This document shows, in pieces, positions 1 through 13,941 of a stretch of DNA of 64,000 nt (the stretch's first letter is position 1; the number at the start of each line of letters is the position of its first letter). The stretch comes from Spinellus fusiger (Eukaryota > Mucoromycota > Mucoromycetes > Mucorales > Phycomycetaceae), in contig JALLLS010000079.1 of the NCBI GenBank assembly GCA_025094145.1, positions 1-64,000 on the forward strand, in the 5' to 3' direction. Under the pieces are notes generated by a model, which made no database searches, had not been told where the DNA came from, and saw only the letters and a list, made by a program, of their open reading frames with translations. Both the position numbers and the translations under genes were made by a program.

Positions 1-1068
1 CGTGTTGGAGAGTGTGAGAAGAGAGACAGCCATGACATTCTGTGAGGGCAATGCATTTAATTCTCGGAGTACCCCGTAAAGATCCTTGACCAAAGAGACC
101 TTCCGAAATGAATCTATTCACACAAGAGTGACAAAATGTGTGTTTTCCTTCACTGCAAAAGGCTACTTGTTCAAAAGTAAAGTCCCCATAACAACATAGA
201 CAAGTCATTAGCTGCTGGTGGGTGGTGTATTCGGCCTCATTTATTCCATGTGCTATTCTTTCATCTTGTTCTGCCTGAAGATCCAAATGACCCTTTCTCA
301 TCTCATTGAGTTCACTCTCTAGTTCTTTAGTGAGGTTGTTTTTTATGAGAGCAGATTGCTTTGGTGGGCGATGGAGAGACCAATGCAGGAAGAAATTTCG
401 GACAGATTTCCAGAAACTGCCTGATCCCATCTCAGTTAGCTGGTGGAAGCTGTTTGTATAATCCCAATTGTTCTCTGCTAAAACAGCTCGAACGGAGGAT
501 TTCCATATCTTGGCTTGGCATGAGATGTCTTGGCTTGGTATAGCTGCTAAATTACCTGAGGAAAATCAACCACTAATTGTGTCTGGGCCTGTAGTTTATA
601 GGCTTCACTGTGGATAAAATCACAACGGCGAATTTTACCGGACTCTAGTCTCTCGGGCACCACCTCTTCTTGTAGGAGGGCCAGTGCTGTTTGCTCGATA
701 TGACTGTGAGTGAACCCCAATACCTTATCTCTCAGGTAGCCAACATCACAGTCTGGGAATAGCTCAGTGGCCAAATAGTTGAGAGCATAATTGAGTCGTT
801 TCTCATTCTCCGATAGACAATGAGAAGGAACAGTTGGGTAATGACCACCACTGGCACATATCTTTTCTGCAATACGTTCAACATGTCTCTCATGGTAATA
901 GGCGAGACATGACTGAAAATAGTCTGGGTCTATCCACACCAATATGAATATCGATAAGCAGGAGTGTATTTCTTTACCTCCTCCTGGAAACACAGTCAGT
1001 AACTGTTCCACTAGAGGGTTTGGTCTATGAGAAGATGAAGCCTTGGTTTCGTTATTGTCACGGTACAT
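1..1068 (-). CDS. RNF216/TRIAD3-like RBR E3 ubiquitin ligase, 5' part
   Basis: Two exons are visible: 556-1068 starting at ATG 1066-1068, and 508 down to the window edge. They are joined by a 47-nt GT-AG intron (509-555) in phase 0. Exon 1 encodes an N-terminal region ending LVVDFPQ, and exon 2 continues IWKSSVRAVL. Exon 2 ends in a Cys/His-rich stretch with CLCCYGD, FCSEGKHTFCHSC and a later ECHGC, the spacing of the first RING-like domain of RNF216/TRIAD3 proteins (CxCC...C.EGH.FC..C). Members of that family attach ubiquitin through a RING-IBR-RING module. The IBR and second RING would lie beyond base 1, so catalytic residues cannot be checked. The family assignment is by motif, not by alignment. 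Confidence 0.65.
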
Positions 1069-1576
1069 TAAGAAGAGAAAACATAGGAGAGTGACTGCGA
1101 CTCTTATAGAGGTGTCTTGATGTTCATTTTTGCACTACTTTTTATTGGCTCATATTAGCCTCCTGCTTCTTTGAGCCAATTCATGACATGGAAAATTGAA
1201 TTTCTCCATAGTGAATTGTGGTGGTGTCGGTACTTGAAATTATCTTGAATTAGAAAAATGGTCTTGGCTGTTTGGTTAGCCTTTTCCCTTGTCTACAGTG
1301 CTTACAGTCTCAAAGGGTGGTTTTGTGGAAACCAAATAGCAGATTTATATACAGTCAATTGATATGGTACTTATATATATTGACTCTTCAATAGATTTTT
1401 CACTTAAACACTTGGAAAATATGTTAACAGAATGCTAAATACAGTTTCAGCAGAGCAATTTCAGGCACACTGTTGCATATCTCAGTGATTATAGTATGAA
1501 GATGTTCAGTAGCGTCAAACTAACTACGCTTCACTCTGTTTTAAACAATTTCCCAGAATTGTTTGGTTGTATTTAA
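1069..1576. other. Intergenic, no gene seen
   Basis: Upstream region of the RBR ligase gene. AT-rich, with no long ORF, RNA gene or repeat that I recognise. Confidence 0.5.
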
Positions 1577-1690
1577 TTAAGGCGAGTAGGGAGGAAGATA
1601 AATACATCTATACCCTCTAATGTCCGTGTTGATCATGTCTACGGATGAAAATGCGTCTAGGATGGTATGAGACTCAGCTCTGATAAGAGG
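1577..1690 (-). pseudogene. Tc1/mariner transposase scrap
   Basis: A short minus-strand frame ends in RGYRCIYLPPYSP followed directly by a stop. RGYRCIYLPPYSPxLNPIE is the conserved run before the third catalytic residue of a Tc1/mariner (DDE) transposase subgroup. Here the sequence stops just before the LNPIE part, so it is a dead fragment. It belongs to a different subfamily from the Tc1 element at 32.3 kb, whose equivalent is WPAQSPDLNPIE. No terminal repeats were found. Confidence 0.45.
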
Positions 1691-1819
1691 AGTCACAACA
1701 ACAGTGGGCGTATTACGGATAAATATAAAGTAGGGTCTCTTGTATGTATATTTATAAGGCCAAGTTGTTAAAATGTACCGCATAGCTGAATAGAAGGTGA
1801 AGAGTCTTAGCTTGATCAA

Positions 1820-3958
1820 TAATTTGGTAATCTTTACAAAAAGATATTCTTTCTTTCTTTCTTTTTTGTATTCTTTATTAAATAGGCTGACATGTTATGA
1901 TGTGTGGCATTTCTTACAGAAGAATAAGTGTGTGTCAACATTGAATGACTCATCTGACTCGTCATCTAATAGCTCATCCTATTCATTTTTTCATAGAAGA
2001 GATGAATAGCTAGTGTCTATCATGTTTGTGTTGAAATGATGACGTACGCATTAAAGTTTATGATACTCAACTACTTTTCTTATCAATGTCAACAACAAAA
2101 ATGTATATCTTTATGTTCAATTGTCTGCCAAGCCAACAGACTTCTATTCTATTATGTTTTATACAGTAAAAAGAACATTGGATTGATCTTTGTTCAAGAA
2201 CTATGACTACCTACAATAAAGCTTATGAGTATCCTAGTAAGCTTTGTTTAGGCATGAGAACTAGCCTCATGCGATACGGTGTGACGTTGAATGGTCATAG
2301 TCATCCACAAGCACTGCCAAATCAAAAAAGTCTCTAGAAAGAATCAGCAGCTGAAAAGAAGGATAACTTTGAAGCGAATTCTGCTAGAGATAGAGGCCGT
2401 TGCGTGTGTGCGACGGGCTGGTTCTTATCTAGAGACATCAAGTACTAAAGCTCTCACTATAAATTCAAATTCCCGGGTCTAATTCTTACCAGAACAATCT
2501 TCCCAATGGCGCTATCATAATCAGTCTATTAACTAATATATTTTCTATCTAAACAAGACAAGGTCCTGGTCCGTCTAATATATGCAATTGCATGATTCTA
2601 TCACAAAAACTCTTCTTGTCATAGTTGTAATACAGCTTTATTAAATCTTCTATACTTTCTGATTAAAATAATAAATGGAAAAAGAGTAAAAAAAGAAACG
2701 CATGTTTCTGAGCTCAAAATTATACTCTGGTAACAGCTTAATCTGTATCTCTATGCTCTTTTTTAAAAATAAAAAAAAATCTGAAGGTTTTGAGTGTGCC
2801 AAAAGTTGCCATTGTAAGTCTTCATAACGCACTCAAATTACAGTAAATTATACAAACAATTTCAGTCTATACCTTTATAGAGATTTATCTATCTTTCGAA
2901 CCTACTCTCAGTAAAAAGCACGAGTATTATGCATGACTTTTAGAATTTGAAAAATAGTGCAATAGTTGTGGTAAGATTTGTGACAAATGTCACAGAAGTG
3001 TGTCAATTTCTCGAGAAAATCAATGGGGCTTCTCTTCTAAAGAAAAGTCCCTAAAAATAATGCATAACATACAATGAAAGCAATTAATCTATACATGTCT
3101 CGCGTCTATGGCAATACAGCATCTGCTCTATTTGTAGCTACCAAAAGAATCAGGAAGTTGTGACCTCAAATAGAACAGGTACTATACTTTCGAGCATACA
3201 CTTTATTCTGTTAGGTGTCCGAGTGGTTGTATGACTCTACATCTCTAACACTTATCAAACAAAAATTAGACCTGTAATTAATCCATTAATAGCTCTATAT
3301 CAAAATAAATGTCAATGCTTGAAGATCACTCACACAAAGAAAGCTATACCTACCTTCAAAGCCAGTGAATGTTTCTAATTACAGATATATTTGTATTGGT
3401 GTATACTCTTTAGTGCTTCTGAAAGGCATTATTTAATATATTACAACGTCGATATATCCATGAGCACTTGCCAGTATAAGAAATAATATATACATTTTAC
3501 GATTTCAAAAACTTACTTACTCACTAATTATGTCTAAATAATACATGTAGTTTAAGAAGTGTGATTCAGATGTTGTTTAATGAACTGAGTCTCTTTATGG
3601 TCATTTCAATATAATAGCCAAAGACTATGAAAGTATTAATTATATTTTATTGACCAAAACTAAAATATAATTACATAAAAAAGTAGTTGGCATAACTTTT
3701 TTACTTTGGAATAGATGTATTATATAATTGAGATGTGATTTATGGTACCATTTGTTGCTATCTAGCTGATTTTGATTATTGATATCACTGTAACATGCCA
3801 AACATGAATACTATCACATCATCCTACATAATAAGAGAATAGTTATATGCATATCATGACTATTATAATATGTGCTATTATAAAATAATGCCTTAAGTAT
3901 ATAACAATAAATAATCATCTCTCAACATACGATCACTATATTTTTGAGAATATTATTT
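1820..3958. other. AT-rich intergenic region, no gene seen
   Basis: About 2.1 kb with only short chance frames. No RNA gene or repeat could be supported. It lies downstream (3') of the 7-exon minus-strand gene at 3959-5794. Confidence 0.5.
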
Positions 3959-5794
<1,836 letters not shown>

Positions 5795-6307
5795 TTTTGT
5801 GTGTTTAAGAAAAGGAAGAAAGAAAGTGAGATTGTTCAGACAGGTAAAATAAAAAAGACTGAGCAAAGAGGATTTTTATTGAGTGAAAAAAAAAGTTCAT
5901 TATTTATACTTTTTGTAGGTGCTGTTGTGAATACTTTTCACCATGTTTGAAAGGATCACTCTCTTGAGAATTAGGACTCATTCATTGCCAAAACAAGAAG
6001 AGGACTCTATTGAATATCAAGGGATGTCAATAGTTCATAGCATTTCAATAGTTAACCCCTGAATATATACCATTAGAAAAGCATAAAAGATGTAGTCATT
6101 CCATTGAATAAACAACAGAGTTTAACTACACGTTCTACTGTTCTATACACCTTTGGCTTAAAAACCCAAAGACAACAGTGCTGTCATCAATGGCTTCTAC
6201 CTTATAGCTGCTTTATAAATACACCATTATGGTTGGTTCATTGTTCTACTTTATGGTAAAGTACATAGGCAGAGCCTTATGGCTGGTTTATTGGATAAGC
6301 ACACCAT
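5795..6307. other. Intergenic with short inverted/direct repeat traces
   Basis: Promoter side of the 403-aa gene. Around 6205-6310 a segment with 'CACCATTA' motifs partly matches, inverted, a segment near 7125-7200. This may be the remains of an element around the Tc1 relic. Confidence 0.35.
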
Positions 6308-6720
6308 TACAGTCATACCCAATTGAATTTAATACTTTTAGAAATGAGTTTCAGGACGAAGTGTTTAGGACATGTTTGATATTTAATAAGACGCTTTACA
6401 TCTGATATAGGACCCCCAAACTTTAGCACACCAAAGCTCAACATCTTTATTTATCAAGAATAGAAAATAGAATAATAATAGGAATTAATATTTTGTATGG
6501 CCTCCTTTGGCATCAATGACTGCCTAGTATCTGTCAATCATACTCTGAACTCATTGTTGTTTAAGATCAATACCAACTCTCTCCCACTCTTCTGCAAGTA
6601 GAACTTTCAAACTTTCAATATTGATAATTGATGCCCTTCTTAATTTACTTATTCTTTCCAAGGCTCATCAGATGTGTTCAATTGGGTTCAAATCAAGGAT
6701 TTATGCAGGTCAATACTCAA
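6308..6720 (-). pseudogene. Decayed Tc1-type transposase, C-terminal part
   Basis: Read on the minus strand, the sequence encodes DLNPIEHI, then LERISKLRRASIINIE, AEEWERVGIDLKQQ, and ends AVIDAKGGHTKY with a stop. These match the corresponding parts of the Tc1 element at 32.3 kb (LNPIEHLW ... DRCQAVIDAKGGPTKY). Several in-frame stops and shifts make it a pseudogene. The 3' flank shares the region around 'AAATAAAGATGTTG' and a CAATTG-containing end with the relic at 15.6-16.2 kb, so those two form one subfamily. The 5' half, beyond 6720, is too degraded to delimit. Confidence 0.7.
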
Positions 6721-7129
6721 AGTAACCTAATTTGATGTGTCTCTTTCCACCCTATGGCATAGGCCCTATTATGACATATATCACCCTCTTCTTGTAACAG
6801 AAACTCACTTTTCTTCTTTCTGATGCAATTCCATGTGTTCTGTTCTGACTTCAATCCAAAGATTCTCTATGAGTTGGTCAACATGAGTAGTATGCTGTAA
6901 CATTCAAAATACTCTATGAAAGCCTGAGTGCACACAAGTGCCATAGTACATCTCTGTATCATCTCACTGATTGGTTATAACTACAAATCAACCTTCTTAG
7001 CTCAGTGTACCATTGAACACTTCATCAGAGCTGCTATCATCAATAAATCCTTAGTAGACAACAATGACCTATCAAAGACAACTAATGTGAAGACACATAA
7101 TAATTAAAGGTTTCAATAATAGAGTGCTT

Positions 7130-7818
7130 ATTCAATGAACCAACTATAAGGCTCCACCTATTTAATCTACCATAGGATAGATCATCTACACCAGCCATAC
7201 AGATTGAGATTGTTTGGACAGGCATGTTTTATCCAAACTAAAGAATAAAGAGACTGTAAAATGATAGGACTTTATCCAAGAATATATTCTTTTATTTAGT
7301 AGAATATACAACTCTTTATATACTAATCAATTGCCATAGTTACACTTATGTGTCTCCTATAGTTGAGTCTACACACATAACCCAAATTACTTATCAGTGT
7401 TAATACAATTGACTGGTGCTACTAATGTTAGACATGTCTCTGTATTGAACCTAGATACAACAATGAGCTTCTTTGTTTATAAGGTCTAGCTATTTCACAA
7501 AAGGTGTAACTGAGTTTGATATAAGAAGAGAAGTACAACACCTAACTACTCATCAGTATTGATGCCATTGATTTTTTTTATTTTATTTTATTTTATTTTA
7601 TTTTATTTTACTAAATGTTTATCTATTAGGATATGTCTTGGAAGAAACATCCCAAAAGAAAAAGAAATGTTTTAATATGCCTGAAAACCCCCCAAGCAAT
7701 ACTTATGCTTGAAGCTAGATCAGGATCTAGTAGACTTTTGTCCAAAGTAATACAGACTATGATCATCGGTGTTAAATAAGTTAATATAAATCATTTTTTG
7801 CCTCCACTTTCAAGAAGT
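7130..7818. other. Repeat-derived AT-rich intergenic region
   Basis: No gene. It contains a degenerate tandem duplication (around 7390-7420 and 7540-7570, both with 'TATCAGT') and a TTTTA pentanucleotide run at about 7569-7610. Confidence 0.4.
7569..7610. repeat. (TTTTA)n microsatellite
   Basis: Roughly eight copies of TTTTA in a row. The same motif, in the opposite sense, forms another run near 30988. Confidence 0.85.
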
Positions 7819-7891
7819 GGGACTATGGCCCAATGGACAAGGCGCCTGACTACGAATCAGGAGATTCCAGGTTCGACCCCTGGTAGTCTCA
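7819..7891 (+). tRNA. tRNA-Arg (anticodon ACG)
   Basis: 73 nt, no intron. The acceptor stem GGGACTA pairs with TAGTCTC (one G-T pair), followed by discriminator A. The T arm is CCAGG-TTCGACC-CCTGG, matching the B box GGTTCGAnnCC. The anticodon stem-loop CTGACTACGAATCAG places ACG exactly at positions 34-36 (7852-7854). The D arm starts GCCC and contains the A-box-like TGGCCCAATGG. T-runs from about 7929 could end Pol III transcription. ACG, with A34 edited to inosine, reads CGU/CGC/CGA in eukaryotes. Confidence 0.93.
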
Positions 7892-8373
7892 CACTTCACA
7901 ATTATCTGTTCTACCTGAATAGATAAGTTTTATTTCTTTTTTGTACTCTGAAGAATATATTAATGACTTGAAATACTTCATGACACATGTTCTATTGAAT
8001 AGTATATAACAATAGATAATGTTTATCTTTTTTATTTATCTCAAGTTCAAGCTGTATGCCCAAAAGATGTATAAAGTAATAGACATAGATAACTATAGTT
8101 TAGAAAGAATAAGGATTCTGTTGCTGATACCTATTCCATAAATTTGCCTACCACTCACTGTATATCCTTGAGTCTTGGTTGTTTGTTTCTATTTATTATT
8201 ACTTCTCAACGTATGCTCCAAACAGTGTAGGATGTAGATGTCTCGACAGCAATGGCAAAACATTCAATTTATTCAAAGATGAACTCACACACACACACAA
8301 AATAGCAAATGTATCCTCTTTATCTTTGGTAGACCATTCAATAATAAATGTACTATAGGGTATGTTGTTTATA
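7892..8373. other. Intergenic, nothing recognised
   Basis: 3' flank of PEX19 and downstream of the tRNA. AT-rich, with a short (CA)n near 8290. Confidence 0.5.
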
Positions 8374-9530
8374 TTACATAACAGTACAGTTTTCTATGTC
8401 CTTCATATCAGGCATTTCAGCACCATTGAAGTTAGCTCCAGGCACAATGTCTTCTAATAATGATGCTGGGGGCTGACCAAAGTCTTGCATCTAACACACA
8501 CAGACAGTCCTGAGATATATGTCCATGTTTTCTCTCTCAATCTCTTATCATTATTATTATTACCTTTTGCATGAGCTCCATAATCTCCTTTGACTGAGCC
8601 TCATTCTTCTCATCAAATGTAGGTGATTCATATTTGTTTACAATCTGCTGGCACAATGAGAACTGGGAGTTGTATTTCTCGTATTGTTCTGGTTCCAATG
8701 TACTTTTATTTTCCTGTAGCCATGATGGGTACTAAAGAACATAGCCGCTACAAGTGAGTCCACAGACACTCATCTCACCAGTATCAAGCCCAAGGATGAC
8801 TATGCCCTACCTTGCTCGCCAAGTCCTTAATGGGTGCATACAGCATCTCCTTTGTCAATAATTGATGCATGATGCCTTCGAGAACACCTTCGAATTCTCC
8901 ATTGTCCGAGAAGGACTCCATCTGCTTCATCAACTCAGCCATAAAGGCATCTTCGCCTTCTTCTGCAATAGAAGACTACCAGGGTGAGTCCATGGACCCG
9001 TCTTTTGACTGTGACTTACATCCACCTGCTTGGAGCTGTCTTTGAGTTTGTTCATTGTCTGAGCAATGGTGTCTTGGAAGGATTGGCCAGGCGTCGCTGA
9101 CCCCTCTTCTTTGGCTGCAGTGGAGGGAGCAGGCAGATTGGCTTCATCAAGAGACTTCCATACTTGCTCAAACACTTGCTTCATTTCAGGGTCCTGCTCA
9201 CCTCCCATGTGTCCCATGAGTTCTTCCATGCCTGCAGCCAGCTGTCGTGCAAATTCGTCATTGTCCAGCAACTCCTCTCCCGACGTGCCGTCTTGTTCCT
9301 TGGCACTCTTGGGCAGTTTGGTTTGTGGGTTGGGTGTTTCCTGGGTAGAGAGTTCATTAAAGTCGTCAAGTACGTCTAGAGAGGGAAGGGTCAGTGGGGT
9401 TTTGTTCTCTTGTGCCCTCTCCCTCAGTGTACCTTGCATTACCATCTAAGATATCGTCTAGGTCAGAATCATCGTTATGGACTCTCTCCTGTTGATTGTC
9501 CTTGAGAGTGTCCTTGAGAGTGTCTGACAT
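8374..9530 (-). CDS. PEX19: Peroxin-19 (peroxisomal membrane protein import receptor)
   Basis: Exons 9443-9530, 9020-9375, 8811-8975, 8564-8731 and 8374-8490 give 297 aa, the usual Pex19 length. The N-terminus has the acidic DLDDILDDVLDDF segment expected of the Pex3-binding end. The middle has GMEELM, SFQDTIAQTMNKLK and AFMAELMKQMES, followed by GVLEGIMHQLLTKEMLYAPIK, the conserved Pex19 core. The protein ends CTVM, a CaaX box for farnesylation, as Pex19 proteins have. Pex19 is a mainly cytosolic chaperone that binds new peroxisomal membrane proteins and docks on Pex3. For intron 2, the acceptor TGGTAG (44-nt intron) was chosen because the later TTGCAG breaks the frame. Confidence 0.93.
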
Positions 9531-9829
9531 GCTTCAAGAGAGAAAAGAGAGAAAAGAGAGAGAGAAAGAAAGAGAAAAAAAAAAAAGACATCTTTCTCTC
9601 TTTCTCTCTTTCGGTAGAATGGTTCTTAACTTATCAGATAAGTTTGGTCAGCAGAATTTCCCGCTCCCTGCTACAATCACATGATAAATGAAAAGGGTTG
9701 GAAGCAGACTCTATTTTTTTTTTATTTTTTTATTATTATTATTTGGCACACAAACAAATAAACAAGACCTACACACACAGAGATACACAGATACACACAC
9801 ACAGACACAGATGGGTTTATTCAATTTCT

Positions 9830-10758
9830 TTAGTTCATGGACTGAACGAGCTTGTTGATAAAGTGCTCACGGTCACCAGCATCACCCCCCTCGACAAAGT
9901 GCAAGAACTTGCGGGCCTTCCACAACTTGTTGGGGTTGGAAAGCTTAAAGGGCCACAAGAAGTTGTTGGCCTCCTTAAAGTGAGGACCGACAGTAGCAAT
10001 CTCGTGGATCAAATCCTCAACACACACAATACCGAACTTGCCAAGACCCTGCTCAACGACAGAGTTGTCGTGGAGAGGGATTCTCTGCTTGGTGGCAGAC
10101 TTGGAGTATCCGCGCTTGTAGATCAACTCACGGATGGTCTTGAGGTTGGGGGAACCGTAAGTCACGTAGGGCTGGACCAACTGCAGCATTTCAGAGGTGG
10201 CCTTGTTCAACTTGACAAAGACACCGTTGTTGATCTGCAAAAGACGCAACAACTGGAGGACCTTGCGGGGCTTGGGGGCAATGTTGTTGATACCGCGGAT
10301 ACGGACAACGAACACCAACTTGGGCTGGGCAGGGACGTAAAAGTCACCGTTCTTCTTGGCCTGGCGACGCAAGAAGATTTCACGCTTCTCGTTGTTCTTG
10401 TACTCGGCGTAGTGGGCAGCAGCACGCTTGAAGAGGTCACGTCTCTTGGCGATCTGGGCTTTCTTGAGCTCAGACTTGCTAGCGACGAGGGCAGCGGCAG
10501 CCTTGGCGTTGGACTGCTGCTTCTTTAAGAGAGTCTCGGGAACGAGAATGTCGTTGGTGGAGGGGACGTTGCTATTAGAAGAAAGAAAGAGAAAGACATA
10601 CAATGAGATGTTGGAGAATAGGAACAAAACAGAAAAATAAAGACGTTTTTGTGTTTGTGTTTTTGTTTGTGTTTGTTTGTTTGTGTTTGCGTATGGGGTT
10701 GTGGGTGGTGTTTTGGTGTGTTTATGTGCGTTTTATCGCTTACTTACTAAGCGACCAT
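9830..10758 (-). CDS. RPL7: 60S ribosomal protein L7 (uL30), paralog A
   Basis: An 11-nt first exon (10748-10758, coding MVA plus two bases) joins in phase 2 to 9830-10571, giving 250 aa. The N-terminal [10 protein letters not shown] and Lys/Ala-rich helix are followed by the L30 fold with [49 protein letters not shown] and [15 protein letters not shown]. The tail is [16 protein letters not shown]...[14 protein letters not shown]. It is a component of the large ribosomal subunit. Codon use is strongly biased to C/G-ending codons (AAG, CTC, ATC), unlike the AT-rich surroundings, which fits very high expression. The intron sits close behind the start codon, as in many fungal ribosomal protein genes. 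Confidence 0.96.
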
Positions 10759-11125
10759 GTTGACCGTTCAAACTGATTTAGAAAGAGGAAGTACTCAAAA
10801 ATTTTCTTGGGTTATAATTAATAGTCACTTGAAAACATTCCGTGACGTAGGACACGGAGATTTAAAAAGCATATTTCAAGGTAAGGTTGTTTCTCTGTTC
10901 CTGATATGTCAATAGTCATGGCAATGGTCAGTAGTCATGGCAATGGTCAAGAGCAGCAGTGTCGGTTAGGCTATAGAGTAATGTCACCAAGATAGAAGTA
11001 TGTTTTATTGATTATAAAAATGTTAGCGAATGAGAATAATTAGAGTTGGATTTAAATATACAGAAATATGAGTTGATAGTGCATGAAGGATAAGAAAGAA
11101 GAAGAGAAAGAAGAACGCCAATAGA
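10759..11125. other. Promoter region of RPL7 paralog A
   Basis: Contains an exact 18-bp direct repeat 'TAGTCATGGCAATGGTCA' near 10911-10950, which could be a regulatory site; no known motif is claimed. Otherwise AT-rich and without ORFs. Confidence 0.35.
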
Positions 11126-12620
11126 TTACAAGGGCCTTGAAAGAAGACTGTTGAGAATGGAATCCCTCAGTTGATGGGAGAGTGGGAGAGGAGACGCCTC
11201 AATGGAGGAGCAGCTAAAGGCCTCGTCCTTGGGAATATTGCCTACTGCCTGTGCACAGTGCCAGGGAGGGAGGGAGGAGGCATGGCTGATGTTGACGTCG
11301 ACCTCTGAGGAGGCATAGCTGCTGTAGCTGCTGCTTGTGGAGGGGGACTGGCTAAATCCAGGGGTGGAGGGAGAGGGGGGCTCACTGGATAGGTGTCGGG
11401 AGGAGAAAAAGGGAGAGATGGGTGTAGGGTGTGGTTGGCTTGCTCTCTTTTTCATCAGTGCGGGTGGCTTGCGGGAAAGATGGTCAAATGTGCGCGAACG
11501 AGGGGGCCGTGAGGAGGCCAATGTTTTGTTGGGATCGCTCTGTAAACGTGGGTATTTTGTCTCGTGGTCTAGGTGTCGCAGGAGGCTTTGGTGGGGTGCA
11601 CGCGTGGGAGGAGTGCCACCCACAGGATCGGATGTGGCGTAGTGGTTGAATGGCGTGGAGGATTGAGGTGCAGGCGTTTTGCCTCTGTAGTACAATGCAT
11701 GGGCTGTCTCCTCCCCAGCCTGTCTACGGTGTGACCTCAGTTCATCTTCAATGGCTCGCACTGTGTCCTATTGGCAAAATGAGCCTTTGTCATGGATAGA
11801 GGGCCTCCCATGGGAAGCTTCCTGTGAAACACCTACATTGATGCTGAATAGCAAGGCATCTGATTTTGTTCTGCTTTCATACAGCGGTGGCGGTGTTTTG
11901 GGTGGTGGCTAGACACTAGAGTGAGATAAAGACACAGGATAAAGGAGCAAAAAGAACAAAAGGAACAAGCAGTGCTTACTGTTGGCTTTTCCACAACGGC
12001 AGGGGGTGCATGGGTATTGGCTCCATGTGTCATTCTTTCTATAAGAACAGGTCCATTCATTCGTCAATTCATCCGTGCTTACAGTGGCAATGTCTAGGGG
12101 TGTTTTTTTTTTTTTTTGGATTTACCTTTAACTTTGAGCAGTGTGTTCTCTTTTTTGAGCTTCTTGTTGATGTCTTCAAGGTGCTGAATTGTCTCCTTTG
12201 ACTCTTCAGACAGTTGGTGGTAGGCCTTCTCCTTGGCCTGGAGTTGGCTCTCATACTGGGTCCTTGCCTTGTGCTCACGTTCTTTTGTAGTTGGAGTAGC
12301 ATTAGAAACAGAGCATTTCCATTGAATTCTACTGGATCTTACCCGTCACTTCACGACAGGTCCGCTCAGCTTCAAAGGCTCGTCTTTTCCATTTCTCAGC
12401 AATGGTGGCCATTGTAGTGTTTTTTGACTATGAAGAGAAAGATAAGCACACAATGCACTTGATAATGGCGTGTGCGTACTTGTGCCTGGAGCAATGCATT
12501 TTTTGTATGAGCCAATTCTTCATTCTGTCGTCTATCACGTTCATTTGTTTTGATAATCTGGGATCTTGCCGACCGTACAGGAGAGAGAATGGATTTATCA
12601 GACACTGAAGACTCTCGCAT
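11126..12620 (-). CDS. Coiled-coil protein of unknown function, 384 aa
   Basis: Six exons: 12480-12620, 12343-12427, 12126-12281, 11980-12038, 11837-11908 and 11126-11767; frame is kept throughout. Residues about 20-125 form a charged heptad-rich coiled coil (for example NEELAHTKNALLQAQ, EKAYHQLSEESKETIQ, INKKLKKENTLLKVK). A proline-rich linker follows (PPPKTPPPLYESRTKSDALL), then AIEDELRSHRRQ. The C-terminal half is Ser/Pro/His-rich and probably disordered. No signal peptide, membrane segment or catalytic motif is seen. The start was placed at MRESSVSD; a further in-frame start codon lies nine codons upstream. For exon 4, skipping the 100-nt intron is preferred over an alternative internal exon because it gives a continuous frame. 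Confidence 0.75.
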
Positions 12621-13414
12621 TGTTGTGTGAAGAAAAAGGGAAATCAATAAGAGAAATACAGGAGGATTGTTATTTCTTTTTCTTATTTAAAAATTTCTAT
12701 TGTCTATTTTTTAAGTGTCGGGGATCTGAGGGTCCATTTCTAAAAAGGTAACTGTTGTTGAGCACACCACCGATGTCTGTAGAATAACACATCATGCACA
12801 GAGATGGCCCAATCAACAAGTCATCTTTTTATGTGATGTGTGATGTGTGATGTGTGATGTGTGTGGTGTGTGGTGTGTGTGGTGTATGTAATGTGTAGTG
12901 TATGTAGTGTATGTAGTGTATGTAATGTATATAATGTGTAGTGTATGTAATGTATATAATGTGTGTAGTATTGCCATCTTTTATACTTCATCCGCCTCTT
13001 GTTTGATTTTTACCCGACTTGATCTTCCCAACAGGCGTCTGTCTTTCTCATCTCTGTCTCTCCCTAGCAGAAAGAGAACAAATGTATTTCCGTCATCATG
13101 AATCCATAGGAACACTTTAGGCATCCTAGTCCATCCACTAGAATTCAATGGGCGTAGAAGGGTAAACATTGCCCATTAAAGCCCTATTTTCAGCTTATTT
13201 CGACTCTATCTTTTTCCTATTTCTCAGTCTGCAGGGTATCACAAAACACATTTAAATGGGTGGTGAATGAAATCACAGTCAAAAAGACGTAGTTTAAAGC
13301 ATTGTTTTTGTACTGTTTTTGTATTGTTTTTGTACTGTTTTTGTACTGTTTAGTTTTAATAAAAGAATTCAATTATTATTATTATTTTAATTACACTTGA
13401 GATGCATGTCTTAT
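12621..13414. other. Intergenic with GTGTATGTA-type tandem repeats
   Basis: Between two minus-strand genes. 12835-12965 is a run of TGTGATG / TGTATGTAG-type short tandem units; 13295-13350 has repeats of 'TGTTTTTGTACT'. Nothing coding was found. Confidence 0.6.
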
Positions 13415-13941
13415 TCAATGGTTCATGCTTCTTGGTTGGAAGTCGCCCTTTGAGCCTTGGTAGAGATTGGAGCCAGGATTCTTTGAGACATTGGCATTGT
13501 GCTTAGCCTCCTGTGCTGCATGCTCAGAAGCCTGCTGTAGCTTATTGGCCTTTTGATGCTCAAGCTCAATCTGACGCTGTGCAATCTGATCTTCCTCTTC
13601 AGGGATTTCTTCAGAATCTGCCTTTTCACTACACGCAAATATATATGTTTGCACTGTTAATAAAGAGAGATCTGGAGAGAGATCTGGAGAGAGATCTGGA
13701 GAGAGTGATGGATTCCCCTTTTCTGCCAGTGGTCTTGTTGACTTACTCTTTCAATACAGTACGGCGAGGGTCGGGCCCCTTAACACGCATTCCACCAACC
13801 TTTTCTGGTGAGGATGTGAGTGTTAGTCTACTGATTATGTCATCCTTATCCAATCCTTATCCAGCCCCACCCACTCCACTTACGGGCAGGAGCATGTTCA
13901 GAGGTAGCAGAGCGTAAACGTAAAGAGGGGTTGCTGTCCAT
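13415..13941 (-). CDS. Small hydrophilic protein, 109 aa, function unknown
   Basis: Three exons (13884-13941, 13747-13804, 13415-13628) give 330 nt in frame with GT-AG introns. Features are MDSNPSLRLRSATSEHAPA, then GGMRVKGPDPRRTVLK, an acidic EEIPEEEDQIAQRQIELEHQ helix and a Gln/Ala/His-rich amphipathic segment, ending GDFQPRSMNH. Motif-like ends such as RVKGPDPRRTV suggest a conserved small eukaryotic protein, but I do not recognise the family. No signal peptide or transmembrane segment. The intron-exon structure, with standard GTAAGT-type donors, argues that it is real. Confidence 0.65.

Noticed and set aside
3215..3260. GTCCGAGTGGTT-like sequence resembling the start of a tRNA-Ser/Leu
   Set aside because: No matching T arm or acceptor stem follows.
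7130..7570. Possible solo LTR with inverted motifs
   Set aside because: Only a degenerate tandem duplication could be seen; no TG...CA ends with a target duplication were found.
9066..9449. 127-codon plus-strand frame
   Set aside because: Antisense of PEX19 exon 2; Ser/Cys-rich chance frame.
9698..10528. 276-codon plus-strand open frame
   Set aside because: It is the antisense shadow of RPL7 paralog A, whose biased codons leave the opposite strand open; it has no domain of its own.
12835..12970. Possible CRISPR-like array of short repeats
   Set aside because: Units are contiguous simple repeats (TGTGATG, TGTATGTAG) without spacers, and the organism is a eukaryote.
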